From Mesodorylaimus sp. YZB2_4 (lineage: Eukaryota; Nematoda; Enoplea; Dorylaimida; Dorylaimidae), in assembly GCA_030248295.1 (NCBI GenBank), contig JASANH010000873.1:806001-870000 (forward strand): a stretch of 64,000 nt of DNA, written 5' to 3'. The notes under the pieces were generated by a model that saw only the letters and a program-made list of their open reading frames with translations, did no database searches and was not told where the DNA came from. The translations under genes and the position numbers were made by a program. Below are positions 10,713 to 23,544 of this stretch, piece after piece. Positions within the stretch are counted from its first letter, which is position 1. Every line of letters starts with the position of its first letter.

Positions 10713-12203
10713 CGGCCCAGAACTATCGTCCAGGCGAACTGCCGAGAGTCGTAGCCTGGCGCTGCCCGAAATGTATACTCGGCAACTCTGAGGTCGATCG
10801 ACGCGCAGATTTAACGAGATGGGTTCGTCGTCTCGTCCAATGTATGTGTTGCAGACTGAAGAGGGGGTAAGGCTCAGATCATGGTGTACAGCAGGATACG
10901 CACTCGCGTACCTTGATCATCAGGTATGAAGTCGACCTGCACGAGGACTTCGTCTCGACTGCTAAGCATGTAGTAGATTAACTGACCAATGTTTTGAGAA
11001 GTTTCCAATGTCCGATAGGACTGCGCATTCTCCGAGCACAAGTACAGTTTTCTGCTGTCGCCTTGTTCGTTATTAGATATATCCACGGCTGGTATTGAGT
11101 CTAAGACTGACGGCTTTTTCCGATCAATTATTTGCCACCCATCGAAGAGCTGGCAAAATAAAATTGCATATAAGAGCTGTGCTCACGGCGTCATATGCGT
11201 CAGGGATAGTGCTCGCTAGGACCCTACTGCAATCATAAAGAACCTGATCTGCCTACCATAAGTCCCGATCTTTGGCAGTCGACATCGACTCGGTGTAGGG
11301 TGAAGCGGATTCTTTTCAAAGCGGGTGCTTTGACCATTAGGTAACAAAATGATGATGAGGACGAACTAGACGTACCACGAATTTTATACAGACCCGGTCT
11401 CTCGACAACTTGCGTGCACTGACCTGAAAGAACGCAATGGTCAATTGTCATTGGTAAACTGGTAAATTAGGATGCAATGTGGATGTGATGTGCTGCCACT
11501 GTTGGAGCATAGATGATTTGGCAATGACTAAGGCTACGCTGAGCTTTGTACTTACGAATTAGAGTAATCCGCCTGTCAGAATCAACGACACGGATCGGGT
11601 CGCTTGGATCGTTCTGAGAGGCCGTAGGTGGTAGGGCCCAAATGAAGGAGCCAGCTGCTCTGTTTTGAATGTTGGCACCTGTTCGAATACATAAGGTCAT
11701 GTGAACTTAATGAAGGGCATTCCAAACGTGAGAGATGGGTGAGAACAGGGTACGATTCACACTAAAGGGCGAATAAAATAGGGAAGGACACGAGACTGCT
11801 AAAGGATAAGTAGCATGAGTGACTGCCTTCGAAATAAAACTCAGATCAATCGATAGGTCTTGACATGACAGGACAGGACATGATATGAAGTGAAAGCATG
11901 AGGGTCAAAGTGCCACTCATGGCGCTTTGCTCGAAAGAAGGCAGCGGCGCGAGACGATTTTTAATACAAATTCATCGGCTTCACTTATTATTTAATTTGA
12001 AAGCCTACTGCCACTTCTATGACTCATTCACGGACGCCCCTATGCACGTAGTGCCGATATAGCAACACCATGTTTGGACTTCTCAAGGCCCGAGCAAACT
12101 GAAGGGCATTGCTAGAAAACAGCCGACAGCCACCCAACCTGACCAGCGCGAGAGAAGACTTACTGATATCATCTGTAGATCCAATATTTCTTTCACTCTG
12201 TGT
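10713..12203 (-). CDS. CUB-domain protein, partial
   Basis: Five minus-strand exons join in phase: 12164-12203, 11556-11678, 11257-11423, 10912-11149 and 10713-10855. They read through SSSFCYLMVKAPALKRIRFT, LMLFDGWQII, KLYLCSENAQSYRTLE and SSRDEVLVQVDFIPDD. This order (Cys-x-hydrophobic, aromatic-Asp-Gly, Leu-Cys, closing strand) is that of a CUB domain, the extracellular beta-sandwich found in receptors, proteases and receptor-clustering proteins. A second CUB-like unit starts with CNTYIGRDDEPI and PQSCRVYISGSARLRL. Neither the signal-peptide exon nor the 3' end was found, so the full architecture and identity are unknown. Introns are 56-485 bases with good GT-AG sites. Confidence 0.6.
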
Positions 12204-15200
12204 CTGAAACTCAAAAACCAACAGTGAGATGGTCGAATTAATTTGACGCACGTCACGTCACTTCACTCACCCGTCCCGAGATGCGCCAACACCTGACGGC
12301 TTGAAGATACAATAAGATGTAGACTAAGTGACAAGACAGCGGCCCGACCATATCGAGGAACTGCTTCTGATCGTTAGTCGATCGACGTTTTCCAATAAGC
12401 GTTTTGGCGCCCCTTGTTATCAATCGAGCCTCGGCTTATAATCTACGCAAACATATTCGCCAGTCATCCTGCTCAGGATATCGGGCGAGTCAAAGAATGG
12501 CAAAACAGGTCAGCTCGCGTGCCATTTCCCCTCGCCCTCCCCCCCATCTTTGAACTTGAGGCCCGACTATCACCCAACCTATGGTCTACCCGAATATGGG
12601 AAACAAGTTTCGACGAAAGCCGCCTTCCTTGGCTTGCAAACACAAGATCAATTAACCCCATGTGGGCCATACTCGATTAGGCGCAACTATGACAGATAGG
12701 GAACTCCGGCTCGGACATGTGTTTGGTTCTAGCCAAGCGGAAATAGCCCACGCGTAGAAGTGGTTTCCGGGCAAGGCTAGGTGCCTTGTTTTATAGTTTC
12801 CCTTCTCAGCACAGCTGAAGACGAATAGCATCCAAGTTCGCATTGGACACTTCTTGACTTATGCCTACGATGGATGTCGGCCCTCGTGCCGACGTCATTC
12901 GATCGAGCTCATGACTAAGACAATTAACTAAGCACTTCATTCGGCCCCCGAGCAGAGGACCAATGATATGTACTTCTTACACGCATGAGCCCCTAGCGCT
13001 CAGAGTAATTTTTCACCTCCTTTCATGGCCTTGGGTAAGGGTGAGATGCGGATGTGGGACGTCAGAGTAAGCTAACTAATGGACTGGAAGCTGTGCCACC
13101 ACACAATGCGGTCGGTAGAAGAGTTTGGAAATGACACGAATGAAAAACACCGACTCGGCCACTCAACTCAAGCAGGTGGCAATAGTGCGGGTGGACGTCC
13201 TTAGCGCCAACTCTTCGTTAGTTGTGTCTAAATCAACACTTTTACAAGGTCTAGACAATGGAAATGGAGAATATTGGCTAAGTTATTCATTAGAATCCCT
13301 GTTCAAAATGAGGGTTTGGCACTGATGAGCAGATAAGTGTGTGCGACATTCTTTAATTCATTAGCCTAGTGCTCGATTGAAAATACAAGCATCTTGCACC
13401 CTGCGATACTAAAAGGCAATGAAAACACACCTTGAGATTATTAAACTTTTCTTAAGCTAACGCTAACAAGCTTTGAAAATGTGTGAAAAAGAGTGTGCCT
13501 TTGACTGGAAATGGGAATCTAGCTTTTGGTTTGACATCCAAGTGCTGCAGTCTCCTGTCGTGCATTCTGATAAGCAGCAATAAGGCTAACATTCGCACTC
13601 CTGACCCACTGCCTCATTGATGCGCGGGCATATTCAATTCGCTACTACATTCACAAAGCCACTCAACAATCTTTTGTATAAAATGTACTCTGTATAATTA
13701 TTCACCATGCTACAGTATGAAAAGCAATGAAGGCTTTGATCGTCGACATTTCGCGCATCTTTAGAGCAAGAACCTTTGTGGGTGAACGACCCTGCTTTCG
13801 CGAGCTACTGCACAAATGCTGTCCGCCCTAAAGCCAATATTTCTTTCGCCACGTTTCTGCTCTCTCAAATACAATGCCATCAATAATGACCACCAATTGC
13901 GAACCCGCTTTACCCTGCATGAATCGCAAGTACTGTCCGTTCGTAGACTGTAAGGGGTTTGCTGCCATGGAGCATCCGTGTGACACTTGACATTCTTAAA
14001 ATATCTTTACGTCAAACCCACCCACCACACACCAAATCGGTCGAGAATTTTGCATTGGTCTTTTTTATCTTGGCACTTTTAAAAATGTGCAAGTCCTTGA
14101 ATAACATTGACGATGAGCTGCACTTACGAAGAGGATGACATGCCACGCAAGCTTCAGCTTCCTCAGCCAAAGGAGGATAGGAAATAAGCCAGTTTAATAA
14201 GTTTTGTCGATGAATCCGCCATTTTGATTCTGATAACTATAAATTTTTGCTGAAGTCAGAGATTTTAAAAGTGAGCAGCAGAGACATGCAAGCCGCTTCT
14301 CGCTGCTCCTCGACATTTTACTGACCGTGTCTTGTGAACAATGTTTTATGTCTTCGAGCATAGATATAAGGAGCTATCTACCATCTTAGATTTTTACCTG
14401 TTTGGTCACATTCTTAGTGCTTCTATCCTGTCCTTTTTAAAGGTAAATTAAGCGTCCTGAATTTTAGTTTTTTGTTACTTTTTCCTTTTTTCTGATAATG
14501 TTCTGGGTATATGGGTGTTTCTTATCCCCCAGTTGCGCCATAGTTCTTAGGTACTAAACAGCATGGTGATAGACTAGCCTGCCACCTGTGTGCATGCTGG
14601 ACTGACTGTTTCAACCACTTTGCGCTCTCACGTAGGACTTGAAGATAGTTCTTATCAGCAATGTAGCACCAACGAAAGGCGGTGTCAGCAAGTCTGGTAT
14701 GAACACAACGCACACACGCAAGTAGGCCCCACATTTTACTGCTTATTTTACGGGTGCAATTATGACCATGTTGGTGGAGATGAACGGGTGATCAATGATC
14801 CCAGCCCCGCTTATTTTATTCCTCAAGGTGACATTAGAGGCATGTTGGAGAACTGTATCACCTGCATCAGTCAACAGACGACATCGATCGCATGAACTCT
14901 GCCTCCCTCATCAAACCTACCCGATCCTCCAGTCGAGGTTCCCGTCGTCTCTGTTGAGCGCATACACGGCCAACAAGTTCTGCATTGTATCTCCTGACGT
15001 CGCAGCATATTGGTGCAAGATGGCCGGGCATGATCAATCGAAACTTGTAAAAAGATAGTGCTAATTGTAGTTGAAGAGCTTTTCTGCTTCGCTTCTTTCT
15101 GCTTTCGTCATACTTGCGTCTTTGTCGAGTTTTTTAATTCCACTTTTGAGAAACCGTATTGACCGCGGCATGCCAGGGCATTTTAGGCGTAACTCATGCT

Positions 15201-16187
15201 GTCTTCCTACACAGACAAGAATTCTTACCAGCTCACAAAAATTCTTGGCTCTGAAAGCATGGGAATGATTTAGGAGTGTACCAGCATGCAATCTATTGTT
15301 AGCCGCTTTTTATCCCCGCGAGTATACGAGAACCCTTTCCTTCGGGCACTTACGGGTTGCAATACCATAAAAAAATTGTGTGTCGACGCGTTCCGAAATG
15401 GAGCGTTAGTCGAAGCTGTGAGTGGCAGAAACTTGACGGTACATTAGAAATTCCGCGAAACCTTCTTCTTTGCTAGCATATTTCCGTGTCAACGGCACTT
15501 AGTAAAATAGCTGGGAGAGTCCCTTGAAGACTACAAAAAAACCGGAAACTCCCAAATGGAGCCCAAATGTGAATCAATTCTAGAAACCAATCGATCTGAG
15601 CAGGACGTGTCCTCTAGTGTAACGAGTCCATACCGCGTCTTCTAACTGGATCAAGGTGAATGATCGACAGCGTCTACATTTTTAAGGCGATATTTTGGCT
15701 CGGACCAGTCCATAAGTTTGCCTAGCAGCTCTCGAGTTCAGTCTGTTTGTGGTGCAGTGTTAATTAGCTTTGGAGGATAAACGTTCGTTTTTAAGGGGAT
15801 TAGGCGTAGGCTGACTGAGTAGCCGCTTCTCCCGAAGTCGTCTTCTCTCAGTACCGTCAGCACAGGTGTCAAGGGAGAAGTGCGGATTCGGTAGAAAGTG
15901 AAACGGATCGCTGGACGCGGACGTAATTTTCTTTCATTAGATTAGTCCCCTTAAGTGAACAAGCTGTTATTTATCCTTATTTCCCTCGAGGCACCCATTC
16001 ACCCTGTGAACGCTTTACGGCTGTAATAGAGTTTTAGTTTCTCCCGCCCGGCAACGGACGGATTAGGCGTCATTGTGTTTGCTGATTCAGTTTCCTTTCA
16101 CGCAGTTTGAGCCGGAGTGAGGAGACCGTAGTCGGACCCTATCATTCCGAACAAATGCCCAAGGACGTGTAGGCTCTGGCTTGCACG
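12204..16187. other. Four-kilobase stretch with no recognised gene
   Basis: Several short open frames occur on both strands (for example near 12.5, 14.6 and 15.1 kb), but none shows a family motif together with matching splice sites. The 5' exons of the CUB gene and the regulatory region and 5' UTR of the DEG/ENaC gene probably lie here. An acceptor-like cag at about 16105 precedes the DEG/ENaC start. Confidence 0.4.
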
Positions 16188-17939
16188 ATGGAATGTTCAC
16201 GGTGTAGTTCCGGGTACGCTGATCACAGCTGCAATGCGACCGATGATTCCAATGTGACCATTGGAAATGAATTGGAAGAAATCCGCAAGCGATTCGCCGC
16301 CTTCGAGCAACGGGTGGACGCCTTGGAGAAGAACATATCAGAGAGAGTCGAGACCAAGATGTTAGCCTCGAAGATACAGAAGAAGCGGGAGGCTCTGAGT
16401 AAGTGTTTGAGTTAGAAGAGCAAGTGAGGTCAGATGATTTATATTTGTGCAGATGCAAAATGGAAGTCCGCACTGGCCGACTCGACTACAATACACGGGC
16501 TGAAAGAAGTACTAACAGAGAACCACAAAGTGTTGCGACCAGCTTGGGCATTTATTTTCATCGCGGCCGTTGGTTCGACAGCTTATTACATCCACAAAGT
16601 GGTCAGCGAATACAGCCACGACCCAACGGCTACGAAAGTACGCTTAGAGATAGGCAGTTTTTGCTCCCTGGTTGTCCCTTCGTCGGCGGAGGTTTGCTTC
16701 GACTTGAGTGAGTGAGCTCCTTGAGCAGCTCTCTCGGTCAGCAGTGCACGGACTAGTGTAATCCTGACCAACATCGTACTTTAGGTGCGCATTATGAGAC
16801 AACACGAGTACAACTACCCGATCATGCTCCTGTGTCCGGATACATGGCTGGATGCGGACAAGGCGTTCTCGTTAAATCTCAGTGAAGCGGGTCTCCAATA
16901 CGCATTGGGCTTTGTCATCAACTATGGAATCCACAAGGCACCTTATACAATCATGAATTACAAAAGGGCTAAAAGGGATTTCGAGACGTGGTGGTATTCG
17001 GGAAACGGAGCCAAATTTGACAATCTGGCTGATTTCTTTAAGTACGTGGCAATGGACAGCGACGCATTTGTGACAAACTGTTCGTATTGCGGAGAGGTCC
17101 GTGACCCTTCTCCCTTTGCTAAGATCATCATGAACGAAGGCGTATGCTACAATCTGTCCTTGGCTCCGACGGATGGCCGTGTGTCATTGAGCGATTTGGA
17201 ATATTTGCATGTGAAAATCCCATTACTCTCTAAGGGCTTCTTGGCGCAGAGGAGCTACTGGAGATACATTGTGGATCCGGACTTGAGCTTGGGTATGTCA
17301 GATACGCACTACCTGCAAGTATTCCCCAATCATTCCAATACTATTAGAGTTATGCCCCATCATTTCAAGTCGCTCCCCAATTCCTATTGCGTCACACTGC
17401 AGCAGGTGCAAAGTCAGAACTATAGCCAGTCATCCTGCGTGGCTAACTGCTTCATGAAGAGTCGGCCGAACATGTGTCGGCCATATCCACTTATTCGATC
17501 CGACTCCATTCCTAAGAATGTGAGCAACGTATGCAATACGGCCCAGTGGGTAGCGCCCGATTATGAAGTCGAGGAACAGTCGGAAAATCAGATCGTGGCC
17601 ACACCCACCAAATGCATTGAACAGTGCCCATCTTTGTGCGAGAAGTTGGTGTATGAGAATTCGGTTGAGGCGCACAAACTGGAATCACACGAGGACGAAG
17701 ACGAGGGTGTGACAAGTTTTCATTTTCTCAATCAGATCGTTCACTACGGCGGCATACTGTCGCACGAAGAGGTGCCCACGTATTCATTCGAAACATTAAT
17801 AAGTAATGTAGGCGGACAAATGGGCTTGTGGTTGGGAGCCAGTTTGATGAGTTTGATAGAGTTGGTCATGTTTTTGTTGAACTTTTGTTGCGACGGACGA
17901 AAAGCTAAACGCAAAATGCAACGAGCGGGGGGCGACTGA
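16188..17939 (+). CDS. DEG/ENaC sodium channel subunit
   Basis: Subunit of a trimeric amiloride-sensitive-type cation channel of the plasma membrane. Three exons (16188-16398, 16453-16637, 16785-17939) give 516 aa, the usual length. The cytosolic N-terminus carries a heptad-rich segment, then TTIHGL with the conserved His-Gly gating pair. TM1 (AWAFIFIAAVGSTAYYI) follows, then the post-TM1 stretch with YPIMLLCP in place of the common FPAVTIC. A large cysteine-rich extracellular domain precedes the pre-TM2 SNVGGQMGLWLGASLMSLIE with the G-x-S selectivity filter. The C-terminal tail is short and basic. Degenerin-type or peptide- or proton-gated subtypes cannot be separated from motifs alone. Good GTAAGT and GTACGC donors support the splicing. 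Confidence 0.92.
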
Positions 17940-18488
17940 AGATATGCTGTGGTTGGTGTAAACAAAGAGTATTTACTGTCTGCTGCTATTAGTAGCGTAG
18001 CGTGCCGAAATATATTTGGGATGGAATAAGAGCATCGTCGTCTGATGAGGAATGCACGCAATCACGTCAACACGCTGGCTAGTGAAGGCAACAACAGGTC
18101 GAAAAGCGGTCGTGCATCGGCCTGAAACCAAAAACTATCCATAAACAAGTCCGAACTTTCACTTTTTAGTTCAGTAGCCAACGGCGATTGTATTCGTGAA
18201 CGTATACTTGTTACCTGTTTGTTATGTTACGAACAGGAAACATAAAAACTCCGATCATACCAGACCCTCAATCACAACTACCGTAGCGCCGTTCGTGCGC
18301 AACCAGAGCGTGCTTTACTGTCTGGTGGGGCGGAGTTATCTCTTTTGCCATTGTGAATGATGCGAGAGCGGTAGAGCCAGGGCCAGCGTTAGGTGGCCGT
18401 GAATATGAGGGTTGATTGCAGCTAAAGAGGCAATTGTCCAGGTCTATGTTTGGACACCATACCAGATGGTTGTGTACGGTTTGCCGTG
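17940..18488. other. Intergenic spacer
   Basis: Lies between the stop of the DEG/ENaC gene and the start of the MLT-10-like gene on the same strand. I see no coding exon. It should contain the 3' UTR of the first gene and the promoter of the second. Confidence 0.45.
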
Positions 18489-20326
18489 ATGGTAATGGCA
18501 TTGCAATCGTTCATCAAATGGATGCTTCTCTGTGCTGTCCTTCAGGCTTGTAAGTGAAGTCTTAGGGCAGGCAGGACACTGGGAATTTATTGCTGTCATT
18601 CCAGGGACGTTATAAGGTTGGTCTGTCCTGTGCCTTTGGGGGTGACTTCTAGGTAATGTAGGTGAAGATAGGATCTTATTATGATTGGGGATGTAATGGT
18701 GAGCTTGCACTGGCAGTTGATTATATGTCACTTGACTCAACATTTTCAGCCAGTTGTCAAGGATCGCCATCAGAGTCCACTAAGGCTATGGAATTGCGTG
18801 AACGCACCTACAACACTTTTCTGGCTGCCCTGGCTACTGATTTAGCCAAAACTTTGCCTGGCGACCATTTCGAATCTGTGCTTGCATGTATTCAGCAGTC
18901 AGTCGCTAGTTCATCTTATGCAGCTTGTGTGTTACGTGGATTGGAGCATGAAATCAGCGAAGAGTCCAAGAATCACAACCTCGCAAAACGCTCCAACTTG
19001 GAAACAATTCACGTCGAGAATGATTTACAATCAGCCATGAAATCGCACTCCCAGTCGCTCAGTCAGTCGGTGGCTGGTGTTGTCGACATACTGGCAGATT
19101 TTCTCAAAAGCCTCAAATCTTACTCAGGATCAACAGCGACTACACTCCCAAATCGAGGCAGTGCCATCGATGTTTCTTCCTATATTCGTGACCTACTCCG
19201 ATCGCCACTCTATCGACTGCACGATCAAAATGAAAAAAGCCGAAGAAGGAGGTCAACAGAAGACAAACCGCTCCGTTTTCTGTCCCCTCGTCTATTCCCA
19301 CTTTTCGATTTATATTCTGGAAAGGATGCCGAAAATGTCTTATCTCCAGACTTTTTTAGTTTTTACCAGGGACCTAATAGCGTAGGTTCACTGCCCGATC
19401 TCCTCAAAGACTCTGCCCCGTGGGAACAACGAGCCTGGTACCGCTTTATTGGCGAGGCGACTGGGGCCAGCGATTTTGTGCGTTTAATGTCACAGAAAAA
19501 AGAGGAAACTGCCGAAGAGTCCTCGCATCAACTTGTCCGAGTAGGCGATTCGGTTGGCAAGCTCTACTTGTCGATGAATGCCGCCCAAATGGAAGAGATC
19601 AACAGTAAAGCGTACACTTTCTTGGAGGCTGATCAGTTACGCTCCTTGTACAGCGCAGAGTTACAAAACGGCGACCCCTATTTCATGAAGTATCTGACGA
19701 GTATTCACGAGGAAAGGAAACGCCTCGTCGCAGAGCTGGTCAGAGACATCGCCGATGGTGACTGGAGCAAGACTGAAGGAAGAACAGGCCGGAAATCCAG
19801 ACAGGCCCCGCCAGCTATTGTGGCACCGTACATAGGTCCAACTGTGGGCAAGTATTACCTACTTGCACCCGAGATATTGAGCCCTTCGTTATTCTCTGCG
19901 GTAGTTTTAGGACCGCTAGTATTGAGTCCCTACATTTTATCACCATACGTATTCGGCCCATTCATCCTATCGCCCCAGGTACTTACACCGTTCATTTTGA
20001 ATCCGTATTTGTTATCGCCTGACATTCTGAATCCATTCGTATTGAGCCCAACTATTCTCTCTCCCAATCTGCTCTCTCCGGCTGTTCTAAGCCCCTATGT
20101 ACTGAGTCCGACGATTCTGAGTCCTAGTGCCGGCAGTCCAGCAATCCTCAGTCCATTCGTCCTCAGCCCATCCATTCTGTCGCCCAGTACATTGACTGCT
20201 ACCATCCTCAGTCCTGGTGTCCTCTCGCCGAGTATTGGATCGGAGTCTGATGGCCCGAGCATCCTGTCACCATGTGCTCTGTGTAGGAGGAGAAGGCGGA
20301 GATGGAAAACAGGGAAACCAGTGTAA
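18489..20326 (+). CDS. MLT-10-like moulting-cycle protein with LSP repeats
   Basis: Exon 1 (18489-18549) encodes a signal peptide, FIKWMLLCAVLQA. The long exon 2 (18750-20326) gives the rest; total 545 aa. Residues from about 25 to 360 form a helical, acidic domain with GEATGASDFVRLMSQ and a dibasic SRRRRST site. From about residue 385 there is an array of roughly thirty pentapeptides of the type (I/V/L)LSPx, for example ILSPYVFGPFILSPQ. C. elegans MLT-10 and its relatives combine a conserved N-terminal domain with such proline-rich repeats and act in cuticle shedding; assignment here is by this architecture. The C-terminus is oddly basic (a run of six arginines after CALC). A secreted or apical matrix role is inferred. 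An AATAAA lies near 20532. Confidence 0.8.
19855..20275 (+). repeat. Coding 15-base repeat array (LSP pentapeptides)
   Basis: About 28 tandem 15-base units encode hydrophobic-Leu-Ser-Pro-x. Codons vary between units while the amino-acid motif is kept, so the repeat is held by protein-level selection rather than being a young microsatellite. A few units are altered (VFGPF, ILNPF, AGSPA, TLTAT). Confidence 0.85.
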
Positions 20327-21101
20327 CTCGTGTATCTATGTACATGCAATGTCGTACACCCTTTTACCTTGACTGGGCCCTAGATTAGAACTGACTGTGA
20401 GACCGATCGTAAGCGAATGTGCCACCCTCAACGATACCAAAGCGAATGTTTTGATAGTATCATCAAATATGTCATTGCTTTTAACTTGGTTTGTTGCTGG
20501 GTTTTAGCTGAATGTTTTCACGATGTAACCAAAATAAAATTTGGTAAAAACTGGAATATAACCCGCCACTAGAATTCTATGAGTCGAAAGAGAAAGATTT
20601 AAAAAACTTTTCAAATTTGAACTCCCGCCAAACTGCATAACAGGCGAAATACCTACAGATCAGTTCCACTGTCACCGAATAGTATCCCAAATCTCAAATT
20701 GTCGACGATTATGTATCTGGCATGCGAATCAGATTTGAAGTTTTCGAAGTAGGGTCAGAGGAAACGAGAGGAAGTAAGTGATTCGTATTGGTGGCCTAGC
20801 TCATCATGGAGCCATTTGCTTTATTGTTCCACGTGTACATAGTACTTGTGTACGCTGCCCGACCCAGTTCGCTGTGATTTGGATTCCGACTGTGTGCTGT
20901 AAGTGTAAACTTTAACTCGACTCTGTGCTTAGGCTTATTACACTGTAGTCCCCGCAATCGTCCGCCAACTTTACACTTACCCAGCTTGCCTGCTGGCCTT
21001 TATCACCTTTTGCGGCAAGCTAAGGACAAACAGTCCTCGTTCCTATTCCAAAGCCTTTATGCTGTTTTAGAAAGTGAAAGGATGAATCCTTGAACCACGA
21101 G
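20327..21101. other. Intergenic spacer with 3' UTR of the MLT-10-like gene
   Basis: Contains the AATAAA near 20532, about 200 bases after the stop. No further exon is seen before the ATG at 21102. Confidence 0.5.
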
Positions 21102-23544
21102 ATGAGCAGCAGTGATGAGCAGCGACGAGGCATGGCTGGCCTGGCCGAACTGTCTGTAACATCGTCATCGAATGCGCTGTCCATGCGATTCGTCAAGGAG
21201 CCAGCATCCGATTCGAATCCGCCAGTACGGTGAACTTATGTTCATTATCCTCGACTTATCGTTTAGGTCATTTGATGGCAGTTTCAGATTCTTGACGGCT
21301 ACACGCTGATTCGGAATGCTGATGGTGGTTACTTCTTGCTTTCTACTGGGAAGACGACTACGACAAGCCCGGACTCTGCCAGTGCATCGTCCTTATCTGG
21401 CAATGTCAATAACGACCGTTCGGAACCGCGAAAGATCCCATCTACGTCTCAGGAACGGTCACAAATGCGAGTCACATCTTCTCGATTTGAATCTCGCGCA
21501 GTTAGAAAGATATTGCCGAAGGAAACGACGACGAGCAGTCGTCCATCAAATCGAAATTTGGATCGTTCGAACGATGCAATCAGCTGGATAACCAATGCAA
21601 TATTATCAACTGCCGACCATCGTGCAACTAAGGATCAAATATTTGACTGGATTAAGAAGCACGTTGTGTCTAGCAAATCGAATTGGAGGGTATGGCCTTG
21701 ACACTTTTGTCAGGCTCTAAGTTTTTGACAATTACATTTTTCCATTTGCCTTTTCAGACCTTGATCCATCAAACCTTGCGTTCGAGGCGGGCTTTGTTTC
21801 AACGTATTTTACACCGAGGTGCTGATGGAACGGTGGAAACATATTTTACCACGACGAAGGCTATTTCTCGATCTGTCTTTGCAGCCAAATCGAATTCGAT
21901 GTACCCTGAGACTGGCGGACGGTATCGAGCTATACTTCCAAAGACCGGCGAAGAAGTGACCAGTCAAAAATCCTCTACAGCTACGACAAACTGCGTGAAT
22001 GTTGGAAATAGTTCAAAGCAAGGCCTTGTTTCGACTGTATTTTCGAAAGGTGGGAGAAAAACGCCTCAAGAGAACGATGGCCATTTTGAGTACGATGATT
22101 GGACTTGTGGACCTGATTCGGCTGGTTTCAGTATGATGACTGGTTTAGACACGTCGATTTTTCGACTACTGCTGAAAGATCTTGAGGTTTGTGTTATTGG
22201 TTGTGTCTTGAGGATACCTGGTGAGTGGCTGACGCAGGATGGGCCTTTACATTTTTTATTGGCAGACGATGTGTATCTTGCATCTGTCCATGCCATGCTG
22301 CTTGAACTTACTTCTGCTGAACCACTTATGCGCCTACAGTCTGGCGCATAAGTTTTGTTACAACTTCGAAATTAAAATCAAAATTGAAATCGGTTTTACA
22401 GCTGCAAAATATCTGAATGAAATTTTACTCACGGGTACTGCAAACCCCCGGCTATCTGTGTTCGTCACAGACAACAATCAGTGCAGATTCGTCGATGCAA
22501 CCAATGCTAAGAGAGCTGCATGAGATTTCTTAGTTAAAACTGGCTCATATGCAATGTACAGAGTACTGTAGGTGACGAAAAACTTTTCTAAAATCCGAAA
22601 TATGAATAAGAGCAATATTTCCAAAGAGTTTAATCTTGGTATAGCCAACAGATTTTTCAGTGAAATGGCTTTTCTATAATGAAAGACTTGGCTTATACTC
22701 GTATGCTAGCTTGTGAGCGCTATGGCCGTACTTATCGGATTCTCTCGTTCAGGCCAAAGCCAGAACCGCATCGAATCTTCAGCAACCGACTTCTGCGCTA
22801 TCGATGATTCTTGTATGGCTTCGACACAACTCATCTCTGGAACAATTGCAACGTTGGTTTCAAGGCGACCGGACTACAAAAGGAAGTGCACGGTCCAAAT
22901 TCGAGATGGAAGCCTTTCGTCGACGTTGGCTACTATTCTTGGCTTCTTGGCTGAAAGATTTGATCGTCTGGCCTGATCCATTGGACGGTCAATTGCCGTC
23001 GGTTGTGCGGCATGGACTGACGTCAGCTGAGCGCGTGCCAGACGTGGAACCGATCGTGGGTGTGCTGGACCTTTTGATGGTCCCGATCAAACAGGGCGGG
23101 CTAGACGAATGCTGCGAATGCACTGCGCTTTTTATCGTCGTTTATGACTTTAATGGCGCCATTATGTATCGATCTCAACTTTTCTGGGTACCTTGCCCGA
23201 AACGAGTCAACGAATATCAAGCGTCAGTGCGATCAGCTGTCACCGCTTGTTATGAACGTGATTTGAATCGGCTGTTGGAGCCTAGTCAGATTCTGCTGGC
23301 ATACAACAAGGTTGTTCGAGAATGGCCAAACATTCCGGCCTTTATCTATCCGCTAAAATCATCCTTAGTTGGCCGCATGTTAGAAGAAAAATTCGAGAGA
23401 CGACTAAAAACGAAGTTTTGTATTTTATCGACGCCCTTATCAGCCAATGGGGACTCGTTACGTTTTTCGTGCCTTACTGAAATTGTGACTGCTTGCGCGG
23501 GTTTAGCCAATTTGATGTCACCTATATCCTGGGAACAAGGGTGA
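21102..23544 (+). CDS. Unidentified protein with N-terminal winged-helix-like segment
   Basis: Four exons, all phase 0 (21102-21224, 21288-21689, 21758-22186, 22753-23544), give 581 aa. I do not recognise the family. The N-terminal part has ILDGYTLIRNADGGYFLL, then a serine/threonine-rich linker. Next comes AISWITNAILSTADHRATKD and QIFDWIKKHVVSSKSNW, then TLIHQTLRSRRALFQRI across an exon junction; this three-helix plus basic-helix spacing is like a forkhead or winged-helix fold. The C-terminal half is well ordered, with LDLLMVPIKQGGLDECCEC, strand-rich FIVVYDFNGAIMYRS and NIPAFIYPLKSS, and ends at SPISWEQG. No signal peptide or membrane segment is seen, so a nuclear or cytosolic protein is likely. 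Splice sites include one weaker GTTTGT donor. Confidence 0.75.

Noticed and set aside
14590..14895. 101-codon plus-strand frame with several cysteines
   Set aside because: No recognisable domain, no splice partners, and the region around it is non-coding in character.
15071..15291. Plus-strand frame with a signal-like hydrophobic start and a minus-strand frame over the same bases
   Set aside because: Neither has homologous motifs or fitting splice sites; the hydrophobic and charged patterns are mirror effects of one sequence.
20095..20349. Minus-strand frame with repeated Gly-Leu-Arg units
   Set aside because: It is the antisense shadow of the LSP repeat array.
22713..22976. Alternative frame at the start of exon 4 of the winged-helix-like gene
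   Set aside because: It overlaps the longer frame that joins exon 3 in phase 0 and runs to the true stop.
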